Shown here: piece after piece, positions 44,338-59,847 of the stretch
Numbering within the stretch: position 1 is the stretch's first letter
Layout of the letters: every line of letters starts with the position of its first letter
NCBI RefSeq assembly: GCF_021347895.1
Contig: NC_067122.1
Location: 9,289,983 to 9,353,982 of the forward strand
Reading direction: 5' to 3'
DNA from: Acanthochromis polyacanthus
Taxonomy: Eukaryota; Chordata; Actinopteri; Pomacentridae
DNA: 64,000 nt
The notes under the pieces: model-generated
Told to the model about the DNA's origin: nothing
What the model saw: only the letters and a program-made list of their open reading frames with translations
Databases searched by the model: none
Program-made: the position numbers and the translations under genes

Positions 44338-45310
44338 ATTTCAGAATCAGAATCACTTTATTCATCCCCGAAGGGAAATTCAGTTGTCAGGGTTCTTATC
44401 TGTTTAATTTTGAATTGAATAGCCTGACTGCTGATGGCAAGAAAGATTTCCTAAATCTTTCGGTCTTGCAGCGCAGGGATTGGAGCCGTCCACTGATGTT
44501 TCGTTGTTCATTGAGGCAGATGTGAAGTGGATGATCCATGTTTGTCAGAATGGCCTCCATCTTGCTCAGTGCCCGTCTCTCCACCTCATCCTCCAATGTG
44601 TTCAATCCGATTCCAACCACATGGCCAGCTTTTTTAATCAGTTTGGTCAGACACCTTGCATCCTTGTTCTTTATACTGCCTCCCCAGCAGACTGCAGCAT
44701 AAAACAGGACACTTGCTACCACAAACTGATAGAACATCTGTAGCATCTTACTGCAGATGTCCAGTGATCGAAGTCTTCTGAGGCAATAAAGTCGGCTCTG
44801 GCCCTTTTTGTAGATGAAGTCTACATTTCTAGACCAGTCCAACTTATTATCAAGGTGGACACCTAAATATTTATATGATGTCACCATCTCGATGTCCACG
44901 CCACAAATGTTCACTGGCTGAAGAGGGGGTTTGGATCTGCGGAAATCTATGATCATTTCCTTTGTCTTTGAGGCGTTGAGTAGCAGGCAGTTTTTGTGAC
45001 TCCAGTCACTGAAGGCACTTATCAGATCTCTGTATTCAGCTTCATGTCCATTTCTGATACATGCCACGATAGCAGTGTCATCAGAGTATTTCTGAATGTG
45101 GCAGGACTCAGTGCTGTATTTGAAGTCTGATGTATACAGAGTGAACAGGAATGGAGCCAGGACTGTTCCTTGTGGAGCCCCAGTACTACTCATTAATGTC
45201 CCAGAAACACAGTTCCCCAGCCTGACAAACTGTGGTCTTCCTGTCAAGTAATCTGTAATTCCCAGCAGATCATTGCTTTGCAACAAAATGATCAATGTCT
45301 TTCGCTTCAC
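44338..45310 (-). mobile_element. 5'-truncated LINE (non-LTR retrotransposon)
   Basis: The minus strand carries the C-terminal part of a reverse transcriptase (44396-45310) followed within 60 bases by AATTTCCCTTCGGGGATGAA, an AATAAAG signal and short repeats ending TGATTCTGA at about 44340. This is the usual 3' structure of a fish CR1/Rex1-type LINE. The 5' end is lost near 45310, as expected from incomplete target-primed reverse transcription. Confidence 0.9.
44396..45310 (-). pseudogene. LINE reverse transcriptase, C-terminal 304 codons
   Basis: The frame shows the RT palm motifs STGAPQGTVLAPFLFTLYTS (42-61) and the active-site box YSDD (75-78) within IQKYSDDTAIVAC, then LLLNASKTKEMIIDFRRSK, YKYLGVHLDNKLDW and the C-terminal thumb region ending in LFNSKLNR. 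The endonuclease domain and the first RT motifs are missing and the frame opens with GTG rather than ATG, so it cannot mobilise itself. Family is most likely the CR1/jockey group (Rex1-like); this rests on memory of fish LINEs. Confidence 0.9.
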
Positions 45311-46588
45311 CTGTCGGTAGTTTCGATGTTGTAGCAGATCAGTGTATTTATTTGAAGAGTTTAAAGCAGATCAAGCCATGTCTTGAATGAATGCACCAGT
45401 TTCAATGGTTTTCTTAGACTTCACAGTAAATACATGATTCTGGAAAAAATATAGGGATCACCAATTTGATTGATATTGTCACGAGTGCTTAACTAAAACC
45501 CTTGATTTAGGCCAATAAATCCAAACACGCACACAACACTTTATTTGTAGATAAGCCACGCATACTGTAAGTCTTCATTATCTACTAAATACTGTAATAT
45601 ACGTGAATGTTTTCAAACCTTCCTCACCAGCTCATTCTATTGGTCACAGCCTGATGGTAAATTCTACACTTTCATTTTGTTTGTCAGTCTGTCTGTGCAT
45701 TGGCAATACTAGTTTGTCTTTTTCCTTCATGCTTAATCAACCTGTGCTAATGAGAGAAAAGATTATTCTAACAAGGCCTGGACACCTCCAATATCTCATC
45801 TCAGACACAGTTTTGTTTTGTTTTTTTACTTGGCTTTTAAACAGTCTTGTAGACTCAATACAGAAATAAACTTAAATGGTAATTTCATGCAGTGTAACCT
45901 CATGTACTGCAGGTCAGAGATACTACTGGGATCCTGGGCTGGCTTGGTTTGATAAAGCTCATTTATGCATAGCTGAACTGATATACATCTTAACAGAATC
46001 CTCTTCTTCGTGTGTTTTCTGGTGCGGCACATCCCGGAGGCGCAACATCACTCAAACATCCATCACTCCGATGTTTACGGCGAGATATTTTTCTTGCTTT
46101 CAGTTCCTATTACCTAAAATGCTCACAATACTAACTCATAAGTCATGCATGCCAATGGAAATCAAACCGCCACTGTGTCTTCTTTATGTGCCATTGGAGG
46201 AGAGTGAGAAAAGAACCAGAAGCTATTAAATGGAGATGTGAAATATCCCAGCTCTAATGCATTTAGGGGGTGAAATAAAAAACACACCTGTCCCAGTAAT
46301 CATCGGCACAGCGCCTTCCCATGCTGCCTGGATTATGTCACCTAGCACATGGTGAGATGTGATATACGACGCTATGCCAGTGGCATACAGAGCCGGTAAC
46401 CCAATCACATATACTATTTTGAGAATGTATGGCTTTTCCCAAAGCACAAATAGGTTTTCGGTGCATGTTGGATATACTCTGCCACGGCGTGCTTACACTT
46501 GGATCCCCATGAGAGGGTATCCATTTCTACGGCCCAACTGGAATGAAAATGCACATTAGTTCTTATGACTGACTGGAATGATTTTGCC

Positions 46589-48747
<2,159 letters not shown>

Positions 48748-48970
48748 AGCAGTCAAAAGTTTGGACACACCTTCTCATTCTATGGTTTTTATTGAATTGT
48801 TTTCTACATTTTAGATTATTACTGAAGAGATCAAAACTATGAAAAATACATATGGAATTATGATGTGAACAAAAACGCGTTAATCTTCGATGTTAATCTA
48901 CAATGTAGAACATAATAGAAGTAAGCAGAAAGCATTGAATGAGAAGGGCTGTCCAAACTTTTCATGTAGG
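48748..48970. mobile_element. Tc1-type miniature inverted-repeat element, about 220 bp
   Basis: Left end CAGTCAAAAGTTTGGACACA followed by CCTTCTCATTC, and right end (reverse complement) ATGAAAAGTTTGGACAGCCC followed by TTCTCATTC, form inverted repeats. The interior (GATTATTACTGAAGAGATCA, AAAACTATGAAAAATACATA) matches the start of a known fish Tc1-like element; the transposase gene is deleted. Confidence 0.8.
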
Positions 48971-51900
48971 TAAGAAACATTTACCACAAGTCCATATTAA
49001 TGCACTGAAAAATGTACGTACATTCTTTGTTTTGGCCTTACAGTAATTCTTAACTATACACATTGAACATAAAGAAACATGTTTGAAGAATAAAAATAAT
49101 AGTAAAAAAAAAATCACTAAAATAAAGAGTAAAGTTGATTGTCTTGCATTGTAGTGCATAAGCATTCTCATTCCAGATTTATCTACATTAACTGGGCTTG
49201 AATCAAATGTTAAACACTTGAGGTTCTACTAATGCATCCGTGTGCATGGGGAATTTATGCAGATTTATGCAGTGGTGCACACAATTCTTTTCGAGCACCA
49301 TTTCAAGATGCTCAAACATAAAAACAAAAGCAAGATAAACAGCTTGATCGTGCCATTCCCATTATTTAACACTTAGAAGTGCAGTAACAACATGCAATGT
49401 CATGCAATAACTGCTCAGGTTAGATAAATAAAACACACAGATATGCGGGTTCTCGTACAGAGTAACACTTTGAAGCCGTATGGAACAGACTGACCACTTT
49501 CACTCCTTATATCTCTCCAAGACTTTCACACTCCATTTTCTTCTTCACGGGGGAAGATTGTGTGATAACAGCTTGAAGGACATCTCCTGAATGAATAATG
49601 CTGAGCGAAAGAGAGTCTCTGTAAGAAGGGTATGACAGGTTACCAACCGGTTAGAAGAGGTGCTAAGCGGCCTCTTCCTCCTCCTCCTCCTTTACCCCTT
49701 CACGTCTTACATCTGTTCAGCTGCCTCTAATTAGGACTTTTACAGACGGCGGCATTAAAATGGCCCGGAACCACGCCAACTAATGAGACACCAATGACAA
49801 GGCAGATCTTTCATGCACAACTCCGTTTGTCAAAATCTATCTTTCATTTTCTGCCTTGACAGCCAAAGTTTGTTCAACACTTTGTCTGCCTTCACACCTG
49901 CTGACAGGCTTTAGCTGGGATTTAAAGCGGGTCACTGAGCCGGCTTGTTTTTGGCGTAGTTTGCAGCATCTGATGCTTGTGCTGATGGATTTTCTCAGGC
50001 AGATCATGGACATGTTTGCATGCCTGCTGCGAACATGAAGCGTTTTTCAGCACTCTGTTGCTGCCAGTATTTGTGTTAATGTCAAACAGAGCCAGTTATC
50101 ACTCTGCTCCTACAAAGCGGTTTTGTTTAAAGATACAGATGAGAATAGACTGCTAAAATACAGATTGGTTTTGTAGCTACATCTTTCCGTATACTATTCT
50201 ACTCTACAGACAGTATTCAAGCTTATAAATTCCCAAACACAAACAAACTGTGTCCACTGTAATTGTCAAATATATAAATTATGATAATATCATGATAACT
50301 GGATTTTAAAATAGCTGCGTTAAGACCATTAGAGCTAACATCCCTCTCCGGTTGTTGGTTTAAACTTTTAAAAACTCAGCATTATATATCTAAGTTGCAA
50401 ATTTAGAAGTGTTTTTTTTACATGAAAATAATATCCTTGTACCTTAAAATGGCTTAGATGTAAATTTACATAATTGGTATGTATGATTCTGCTCAAAAAC
50501 TGTTAACAGCAAGTTGTATTATTGGAGAAATGAAACCATAAAACAGAGAAATTGGTTCTGAAGAAGAATAATGATAGTGAAAGCTGAATTCTGCAAGTTG
50601 ATAGGATTGTTTCCTAATGTTTGCTGCAAATGAAATCCCAGAAATGTGAATCCATGTGGTTGAAAACATTGCCAGTAGCTTCAAGGTAGAAGTGTTGAGC
50701 CTTTTTTGCTTGTCATATATTCTCTAATATATAAAAAACACCATATGTGTACGTTCACAATCTGAAAAAACTTCATTTTCACCAGAGAGGGTCTATAATT
50801 AATCATTAAAATAATTAAAATGTGAATAATTAACATTTTAAAATGCCCCAAAATGATTGATGGTAGAAGATATGGAACAAGTGATAATGCATGAAAAACG
50901 TATATAAGATCAACATAATTAATAGGAGGCACAGCTGCTTTTGAGCTGCAAGAAAGAGGACCTGATATGAGTTATTTTTAGCCAAATCTTGATAGATAAG
51001 CTGACTGTGACTTTTTGAACCCTCCTTTCAGGGCTGCAGCTGTAATACACCTTTAAAAGCATTCCGTCTAGTGGAAGGTTATAATTAATGGCCATGTATT
51101 CGCAGGAAATGATAATGGATGTGCATAGCTAGCATGTAGTTAGTAGATCATCACTGATCAATTCTCATTAGGTTACTGGCTCAAATTTCCATGTGACCAC
51201 TTGTTGGTGATAGAAAACAAAATTGTGTTTTTGTAATTACTCAACAGCAACAGTTGGTCACTCAAAAATTTATACTTCATTGCTCAAAGGTGCCATCCAG
51301 TAACTACAAATACAGACAAACGAGTTTGCAGAGGAGTAAAACTATACTTTACCGGTTACATATGCTGTGCTTTTTATTGTTTTGTAGTGCAGAAGACTAC
51401 CACACAAGTACCTTTCTATTAAATCTGCCCAACCACACGTCACATCTTCTGCCTTTCACATATACATAGACAAAAAAGACTTTATGAGTAGTTCAGGTGT
51501 TGATCAACCATAGGGACTTCAAATGTTTGCCCAATTTATAACCATGGCATTTTCAAACTGTCTAGCTGTGAACAAACCCGTTTAATTCCTATTTGTAAAA
51601 ACAAAATGTAAGAAAAAAATCATCTATCTTCAATGTTAGAAGCTTTTGGTGCCAGAACTTATCATGATATGTGTATATTGTGTGAATAAATATATATTTT
51701 CTTCATTTTTCTTCCACTTTATCAGTATATATTTGTCATTTACTTGAAAATACCACTTCATATGCATGCTAATTGCCCATCACTGCTTTGACCCCAGCGT
51801 GTTTTTGCTCACTTCAGGAGTTGAATGATGAAGTTTAAGTAAGAACTATTTACCCAGACATCACTTTCAGCGGAGGGAAATGCTTCTGTTTTGTAACCAT

Positions 51901-53050
51901 TTATCTCAGAAGGTAATTACACAGCTATTGTGCCTTGAACACAGCTTCATTAATATTCATCGTCTCCAAAGATAAAATAAGGATTTTTAGTACCTGGCAG
52001 TGTACTTTCACTTCTTATTTATGTTCCTGTGATAAGGATTGCATCAAACAGCGATGTTATGTTTGGAGGGAAATGGACACACATGATTGAGAGGCTTTTT
52101 TATGAGCAGTCAGTGAGAGTCAGAGAAGACTGCTGGGAAATATTTCATCAAATTGTGGACAGTCAGACACTCACTGACCTGTATTTGTCTTTTTGTTTTC
52201 AACCCACGTCCCAAACATGCACATAAAAATGGTGAGTTTTGGTGATATCACAGCGGGCAAATGTTAGTCATTATGAAGCACTGCATGTGTGTTGTTTGAT
52301 GCAAAACTGATTGAAGGTCAAACAAGGGTTACTTACAGATCAGGTGCTAAAGGAGATTTAATATAGCGCAATAGAATTAATTGCTTGATGACTTCCATGA
52401 ACACGTAGAGAGCAACTGATTAAATAAGACCAATATGGGTGAGTCATAATCACGTTCCCTTTGCAGTCACAGCTGCAGGTAATTTCATCAATGGATGTGT
52501 TTATGTGGAGTGGAACTGTTTTAAGTAAGAGTCATTATTGTTTGTCTTGATAATTTGCACTCAATTAGACAGCATAGTCAGCCAACGACTGGGTCACTGA
52601 TCCCACCGGTGAGGCAGGAAAGGCCATTAAATCTTCAAGGAGTGAATCAAGGAGTTACATTCCACCTTGCAATCGAGCTGACAGTAGTCTGACTCTCAGA
52701 CTCAATTGCCATTTCCTTTAATTTGATTCATTCATCCGGACACGCCCATGTTACATCAGGAGGGGAGGGATTTTTCCATTTACTACCAAACCAATCAGTG
52801 CTGAATCCATCCTCTTGGCATAACTTAACATAAAAGATGCCATACAAGTTGCCATGAGCAGTCCATTTAATACTTTTAACAGTAAAAAAGCAAAATGTCC
52901 GTGTGTGACCTTGCAATAAAACATTCTCATATAGGCTTGTGGTCTGGTTCTCTAACTGATTAGTTTGTAGTTTCACAGATTTGAACTGAACTGTGGACTT
53001 AACCCAAGAGCTCTGTAGTCATAGTAGTAACCCTGTAAGAATTTAAACTT
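48971..53050 (+). other. pdgfc intron 1, unannotated stretch
   Basis: AT-rich, unique-looking, no gene or known repeat seen. A CTTCCTCCTCCTCCTCC run is at about 49674-49690. Confidence 0.65.
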
Positions 53051-53580
53051 TATTTTTACTTTAAAATTCTGGCAGATCATGGAACACTAAAAACGGTAAA
53101 ACGTTTACTTAATTTACGGTAAAGAAACGTATTGATACTGTTGATTTTACGGTTAAAAAATGTGCTTCATTCCATAATTTACTGTTGACTACTGTTAAAA
53201 AACGATTTAAAAAAAATTACATGAAAATACCATATAAAATAAAGTTTATCTGACCTATCATAAATATTACAGGATTTTTCCATTTTCAGCTCAACAATTA
53301 GTGCATTTAACATTTAATATATAGCAATGGCACAAAAATACATCAGTTTGACAGGTACAAATTGTATTTTTTACATGAAATAGATGCAAAAATGGCCATG
53401 TTCCTTGTTATAAATATTATGGCATGTTTCCATTATCAGCACAACAGTGAAAATGTTATTCTTTTTGAGAAATAAATGCAAAAATTACAGTATTGATGTT
53501 GGATGATCTTTGAGTTTACAGATTTTTATTGTCCTGGTTTGGCAGTTTTTCACAATATTTTTACAGTGAAAATTGTACTT
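53051..53580. repeat. AT-rich repeat region with recurring ACGGTAAA-like words
   Basis: Words such as ACGGTAAAACG, TTTACGGTAAAG, TTTTACGGTTAAAA, TACTGTTGA, TACTGTTAAAA, ATTACAGTATTGATG and TTTTTACAGTG recur on both strands. Two longer stretches also resemble each other (TATCATAAATATTACAGGAT and TTATAAATATTATGGCATG, each followed by TTTCCATT, TCAGC and CAACA). This resembles fish miniature elements made of ACAGTAAA/TTTACTGT words, but I could not set ends. Confidence 0.45.
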
Positions 53581-54117
53581 TGGGTTACAAGAGCAGTGAT
53601 AGGATATCAGGGTTGTGGATTACAACTTCACCCACACCTTCCAAGATTGGTTTTTCCTAAAGCGACTACTCCATTGTTTGGTTTGTCTGTTCTGGGCCAC
53701 TGTAGAAAAATGCTGATGCAGCATGGTAGATTCTGTGGATAAGGAGAAGGTATCAGAAACAGGTCATTTAGTATTTTCAGGTGATTATAAAAACAAAAAC
53801 AAAAAAAAAAACACAGTTATGAATGCTATGTTCCATTTTTGCAATAGATCTCCGTAAATTCTGCATTCTTAACATTTAAGTTTATATTCAGATGAAATTC
53901 TTGGGCCCTTGGACAGAAGGTTAATAAAAAGTCAGCAGTATTTTAGCTGAGAATGACTCAGCCATTGAGTAGGGTTGTGACAGTGAGGATGAAGCTGTTC
54001 TTGTGTCTAAAGGTAAAATTCTGACTTTATAATGGTATCTCATTTGAAGCTTTTTACACACAAACTGTACCTTTATTAGTACATAGTTAGAAACGGACTG
54101 TGAGTTTAATTTTAACC

Positions 54118-54268
54118 ATCCATCCATCCATCCATCCATCCATCCATCCATTCTCTATATACCGCTTTATCCTCACTAGGGTCGTGGGGGGTGCTGGAGC
54201 ATAGCCCAGCTGACTCAGGCGAAGGCAGGGGACACCCTGGACAGGTCGCCAGTCTGTCGCAGGGCTAA
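54118..54268. repeat. Interspersed fish repeat with CATC microsatellite end
   Basis: About nine CATC units (54118-54152) lead into TATACCGCTTTATCCTCACT, AGGGTCGTGGGGGGTGCTGG, GGCGAAGGCAGGGGACACCC and AGGTCGCCAGTCTGTCGCAG. This is the same family and orientation as 25535-25883, truncated after the first 150 bp. Confidence 0.8.
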
Positions 54269-57200
54269 TTTCAACCAGATCACAACAATACAAAGCAACA
54301 AACTGCAGAGTCAAAGCCATTTAACCAGATGAAATCATTTTTATGAGCTCCTTGGTAAAACTGCTAAGACCAGTAAGAGCAAAGAGGTGGAGGGAGCAAG
54401 TAGAATAATACAATTCATCAAAACATTTTTTTTTTGCAGACTAATGCAAACCAATGCCAATTCTGTATACACCACACTCCAGGGTATTTCTTTGAGCAAT
54501 CTTGCCATAGTGATTGCAATGCAAATCCTTAGGAAACCCCTGAATGAATGGATCTATAGAGAGCTGGCCCGTGAGTGTGGGAATTAACCTGTAGACTCTA
54601 AGTCGCTGCCCTTCCCTGCAGACGTTTCTCTTCAGAAACATCAATTTTCCCATTTTCTAATCCCCAAATTGCTACTGATGTCAACTCTGAAGATCCAGGT
54701 ACAAACTTGCTTGGTTTTTTCGCAAATCCAGCCCCTTGGCAAGTTGTTTCTCTGAGACGTATGCGCAGACATTGTTCCCTCAAGTTTGGAGGACTTTGGC
54801 ATTGATGGGTGCTTGTTGGTAAAGCAAGCTGTCGACCTGGGGGTCATCAGTGTGAATTCTGTGAGACTTCTTTAGCACCTTACATGTTTTTTTGCAGTGA
54901 GTACTAACTGGCTTGTGTCTGTGAGAGCGAGAGCAGGATGTTGCAGGAAAAGAGCAGTTGTGCTCAGCAAATCCTCCCTTGGTAAATAGAGGTTGAAAGG
55001 AATATACTTTCATTACCCTGGGTTCAGGACTGCAGCCCCTCTTCTCTAGACAGCTGGACCAAAAGGTTACGAAGGCTTGGTTGGGTGTTAGTAATTAGAG
55101 AACCAGGGCAACCTGCTTAAAGGAATCGATCTGTATCTGGAAGCAGAGCTGCGTAGTGGAGAATTTCATTTTTAAACTGCTAAAATTAAAATGCATTTTC
55201 ACTTGCCTGATTGTAGAATGCTTTGGCTTAATAATCCAATCTGCTGGAGCTGAAAATCTCATCAGACATTTGAAGGTTTTACCCAGATTTCCTTGCATTG
55301 CTCCAAGCTTCTTAAAGGGTTGTTCAGAGGTTATGTACAGAATCTAAATTGTCTGATTTTATTTTGAATTCTAGACAGCTGTTATGTTTAGATGCCTTTT
55401 GCTTCATGACTGCAAAGCTAAACCCAGAACATTTTGAACAGTGAGCACTGAGAAGCCTCTGTTTCTTAGGTTTCTTTATTTCAGATAAGATTAAAGTAAT
55501 GGGACTAGTAGAGGAAGATGTGTGAAGACAAACTCAGTGTGAGACTCTGGCGGCTCTCCAAGTTGCAACCTAAGCTTTTCTGAAATTCCAGAGCAGACAT
55601 GTGTGGTCCCAGATCAATTTAAAAATCATTAGCTGAAAACATTATTGACCTCCTCTAAGCCGTGCATTGTAAAATGTTAGGATGTTTCTGTCATGGAGCT
55701 AAGGAGTTACAAAGTGGATTGTGATCAGCTATCAGTCCTCTCATACGTTCATTGCAAAAAAAAAACAAACAAAAAAACGGGATCTTTGATCAGTCTTAAT
55801 TGCAGTGTCTGGATCTGGTACGGCAAAGCTGTCTTCCAATCTGGCTTGCCACAGATCAAACTGTAATTTTCTCCAAATATCCAGCTGTCCAGCTCACAGA
55901 TGCGACTACAAAGCAGCCCGGAGCTGCCGTCCACAGCTGTGAAGAGAGGTTTAAAAAAGACGTGGTTCATCTGTCAACGCCTGGTTTCCAGCCAGAAGGG
56001 GAGGTTAGTCCGTCTCCCAGTGTTTGTGAGAAACATTTCATAGCCGTTTTGCTTTGCTTTTTGGTTCTAAACCTCCAGTCCATCCACTTAACTGTAATTG
56101 ACGTTGATGTTGATTTGGTGTCTGACAGCTGGAAGGGAAATTCAGGTTGCATTAATGTAGGGCTTGATTGGGATTTGCATTTTATTGAATGCTTTGGCTC
56201 TTTTTTGTTGTTGTTGTGCTACAGATCACTTGTCAGTTTATGTCTGCAGCATTGTGTTGTCTTTTAACTCCTTCAGTAGTTTTCTTTGGTGCCACACCCT
56301 TCTCCATTCTCTGGTAATAACTGCACCTTTGACAACGTTTCTTATTTTTATTTAAATTCATAATGAATTCATGATAAACCTACTAAAAATTCACCCTCGT
56401 AAACTAGAGAAAACATAACATCTATCTATTGAAACAGAATTTCATTTAACTTTAAACTAAAACTGTTTGTGTTATTTAATTTGTAAATGAATAGTAGAAA
56501 CACCAAAGGAGGTTAGGTGGATTTTTTTCTTCTCATTATGCCCAGTTTTGGTGCTGATATCATGTCTGAATTCAGGCTGGGAGGCTCAGACACAGGATTC
56601 CAGGGGGTCAACACAAATAGATGCCTGTAATGAAAAGAGTGACACTCAATCTCACTTTTTCTGGATGCCAAACACAAGTGTGGGCACTAATTAGAGGCTC
56701 CGAGAAATCATTGAGTGGTGAGAAACCATTGTAATCTGAGGAGAGGCTGTGGTAGGGGTGACGAGTTTCAGTCGCTCTGCTGGATGGGCCCAAAGCCTGA
56801 AGGGCTGAAAGACTCCAGTTTTGCTTTGGTGTGTCTGCCAGTAGTGTGAAAGCATCCTATGCGCTGGCACACCACTGTGCATTCACTATCATTAACAGCC
56901 TGCAGCTGTGGCTTTCGTAAACCTTATCACAATTCCTAATCATTTCTCAGATAACACTTTGTGCATTGCTTTTAGGATATGTTTCATAGCCGTTATGGAA
57001 GTTAAATCCTTCACCTGCCCGAGGGCTTCTTCTTATTTCTTATTGCTTTGCTGTTATATAGCACAGGTTATTTTTATGGAAGAATTAACTGGATGCTGCT
57101 TCATATTTTAATTGTTATCTAGCAACTGTGATCTAAGATAGTTTAATTTGCACCCATAAATATAAAGTTAATGTGTTCTCTGCTCCAGATAGACAAGAGC

Positions 57201-59482
57201 TGCGTCCCAGTTTCACACTGATACCATAAAGTTCACACCGGTACACAAATAGTCTAAATTAACACATGCCTTGTATCATTTATCAAAAATAATACAAGGG
57301 CTTGGGCTGACGGAGGTGAACTAAACAGTTGGACCTGTTATGTAACACTGTATGAATCACACAAGGTGAACATCCTTTTTGCATAATCGCTTGTTATTGT
57401 CTGTCCAGGCTGGAAAAATCTCATTTAAATCCATTTAATTGGACATTGTGTGGGAAAGCTCTGGAGTATGACACATATACACACTTACACACATGCACAT
57501 GCAAGCTGGTGGTGTCAGGTTGAGCTATCTGATATGATCTGCAGATGTTTTACTTTGCCTCTGCAGCAGGTGTCAACAGATGTCCTTCCCCTCCACTCGG
57601 TCAGGTTGACCTTGTGCTTGGAGGGGAAGGGAGGACCACCGTTCCGTCAGATGAGCTCTCTGTTGGAAATTATCTGCCCTGCCAAAGTGTTTCTGAAGAG
57701 GTCACCAACCCTGCGGCCCCCCCTCCAGGGCTCCAGCTCTGGCCTCCCTGTAGGTAGAGCGTCATGAAAGTTGAGCTTTTCTTTGCACTCAATCGATAAA
57801 ATAACACATTATTATATTATGGCACAGCAAAAACCAACGGGTTCAGTCCTTTCAGTGCCAGGACTGATTGCATTTCTTTCGACCTCTGACCCCCTCACTT
57901 AAAATGCTTTCACGGGTCATAATTGTCCAACTCTTGATGATAGAAATTGACGATTGAAAAGTGAAGCAGACTGGAGATGGAGCTGAACTCTGTTTCACCA
58001 CCGGACTATTAGTGTGATGTTTTGCCATTCTCTTCCTCTCTCTGTCGTTGTAAAAACATAAAGAGGAAACAGCATTTATGAGAGCCTGGCTACTGTTTCT
58101 CCTGATGGAGCTACAGAAGTCTGAGTAAGCTTACTGTCATTCCTTAATGTCCCCCAGGACTAGTGTGTAAGATATTGTATTTGTTGTTGATCCCTTATCT
58201 TGTATCACAAATTGTATCTCTTGCCATTGAAACTATTCATCTCTTTTCTGTGATGATATCCATAAAAAAAGGTCATTTTGTTTAGAATCTAACTCTTGAC
58301 TGCTGTAAATCCTAACATTCAAGGGCTGGAACTGTGATTCTAATTTTTGGATGCAGTACATTTGTGGTTTTGTTGCACTTGTGAGTGACAGTACAGCTAG
58401 TATCTGTGAGCCCTCTAGAGTTTGGGGACTCAACTGCACTCTGCATGTCTGAAAGCTGTGCTACTGTAGATATCATGACTTATTTGGCATAACATCAAGC
58501 ATGGGAATGGAACTTAAAAACAGATTTACAGACTTAAAAGTACTCAGAGAAAAAAAAATGCTGAATATAAATGATGGATGGATTTATTTCCTAACCATGG
58601 ATGCAGTGAAACAGTGATTCCAGCTGATGACATCATGAGACTTTCAATCAAGCCGGCAAATCATGACTCATACATTAATCATTATTAGATTTTGTTTGTT
58701 ATTTAAGTGTGTTGTTTCCGTTGGAGATCCGCTGTCTTTCTCAAGGACTCTTTAGCAGGTGATGCAGCTGTTGGTAGATACAGTGATCAATATGATCTGT
58801 GAAATTAGCACCGAGGGACGGTCACTAATCTGTGGACCAGACATGAGTGGAAATTATGCCGCTTTGCTCATTTGACTTGAGCTGTCAGTCAAAACACACT
58901 GCAGGCCAAACATTTGGAAGCAACTTTGAGTTTCTGTTCACAATACCTTTCTTAAAAACCAGTTTGAATTCTGTGGATTTTGGGATGTATTTACTGCACG
59001 ATCAGATTTTGCTTTCATTGATTTGCATCACTTTCCTCAGTTTACCTTTCGGTATACATTGATGTCACCAGGCATTTGTGCAATAAATGTTAACAAAAGA
59101 AAAGAAGATCTTAGTCTTAGGGGTTGAGAAGATTTGCAAGAGTTACAACTTCAATGCAAAAGTAAAAGCAAAACACAAAACAAATCACAGTTTGCATTAT
59201 TCACTTCAGCTCTTTGGCTTTTGAGAGTTTGCTTACAAAAATCCCAATGAATCTCACTTGTGTCCATATCTCTATGACTACCATGGAAATTGCTTGAAGG
59301 AAACAGCTCAGTAAAGAAACAAGAGTGCAAATACAAATATCTGATAAATATGGTAAAAGTGTATTCTGATGAGTGACTCTTTTTATAGTAATCATATTTA
59401 TTTTGTTGCAAAGTGTACCAATGAAACTATGATCTTTTTTGTACAAATCTGATCCTGCTTCCAAACTTTTGGCCTTTAGTGT
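54269..59482 (+). other. pdgfc intron 1, unannotated stretch
   Basis: No exon, RNA gene or known repeat was recognised. The 155-codon frame at 55800-56267 and the 105-codon frame at 57450-57767 match no family I know. Confidence 0.65.
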
Positions 59483-59847
59483 ACACTACTGTTCAAACGT
59501 TTGTGGTCACTTATAAATGTCCTTATTTTTGAAAGTTTTTTTTTTCCCAATGAAGATAACATTAAATTATTCAGAAATACAGTGTAGACATTGTTAATGT
59601 GGTGAATGACTGTTCTAGCTGGAAACGGCTGATTTTTAATAAAATGTTTCCATAGGGGTACAGAGGAACATTTCCAGCAACCATCACTCCTGTGTTCTAA
59701 TGCTACATTGTGTTAGCTAATGGTGTTGAAAGGATAATTGATGATTAGAAAACCCTTGTGCAATTATGTTAGTACATGAAGAAAAGTGTGAGTTTTGATG
59801 GAAAACATGAAATTGCCTGTGTGACCCCAAACTTTTGAACAGGAGTG
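59483..59847 (+). mobile_element. Tc1-type miniature element, longer copy
   Basis: Begins ACACTACTGTTCAAACGTTT and ends CCCCAAACTTTTGAACAGGA GTG, so its ends are inverted relative to each other (TGTTCAAA...). The interior includes AATGAAGATAACATTAAATT, TTCCATAGGGGTACAGAGGA, AACCATCACTCCTGTGTTCT and GATTAGAAAACCCTTGTGCA, as in the 5' part of a common fish Tc1-like transposon. No transposase is present. Confidence 0.8.

Noticed and set aside
44480..44743. Plus-strand ORF over the LINE
   Set aside because: Antisense shadow of the reverse transcriptase frame.
55800..56267. 155-codon plus-strand ORF in pdgfc intron 1
   Set aside because: No match to PDGFC CUB or to any family I know; likely chance.
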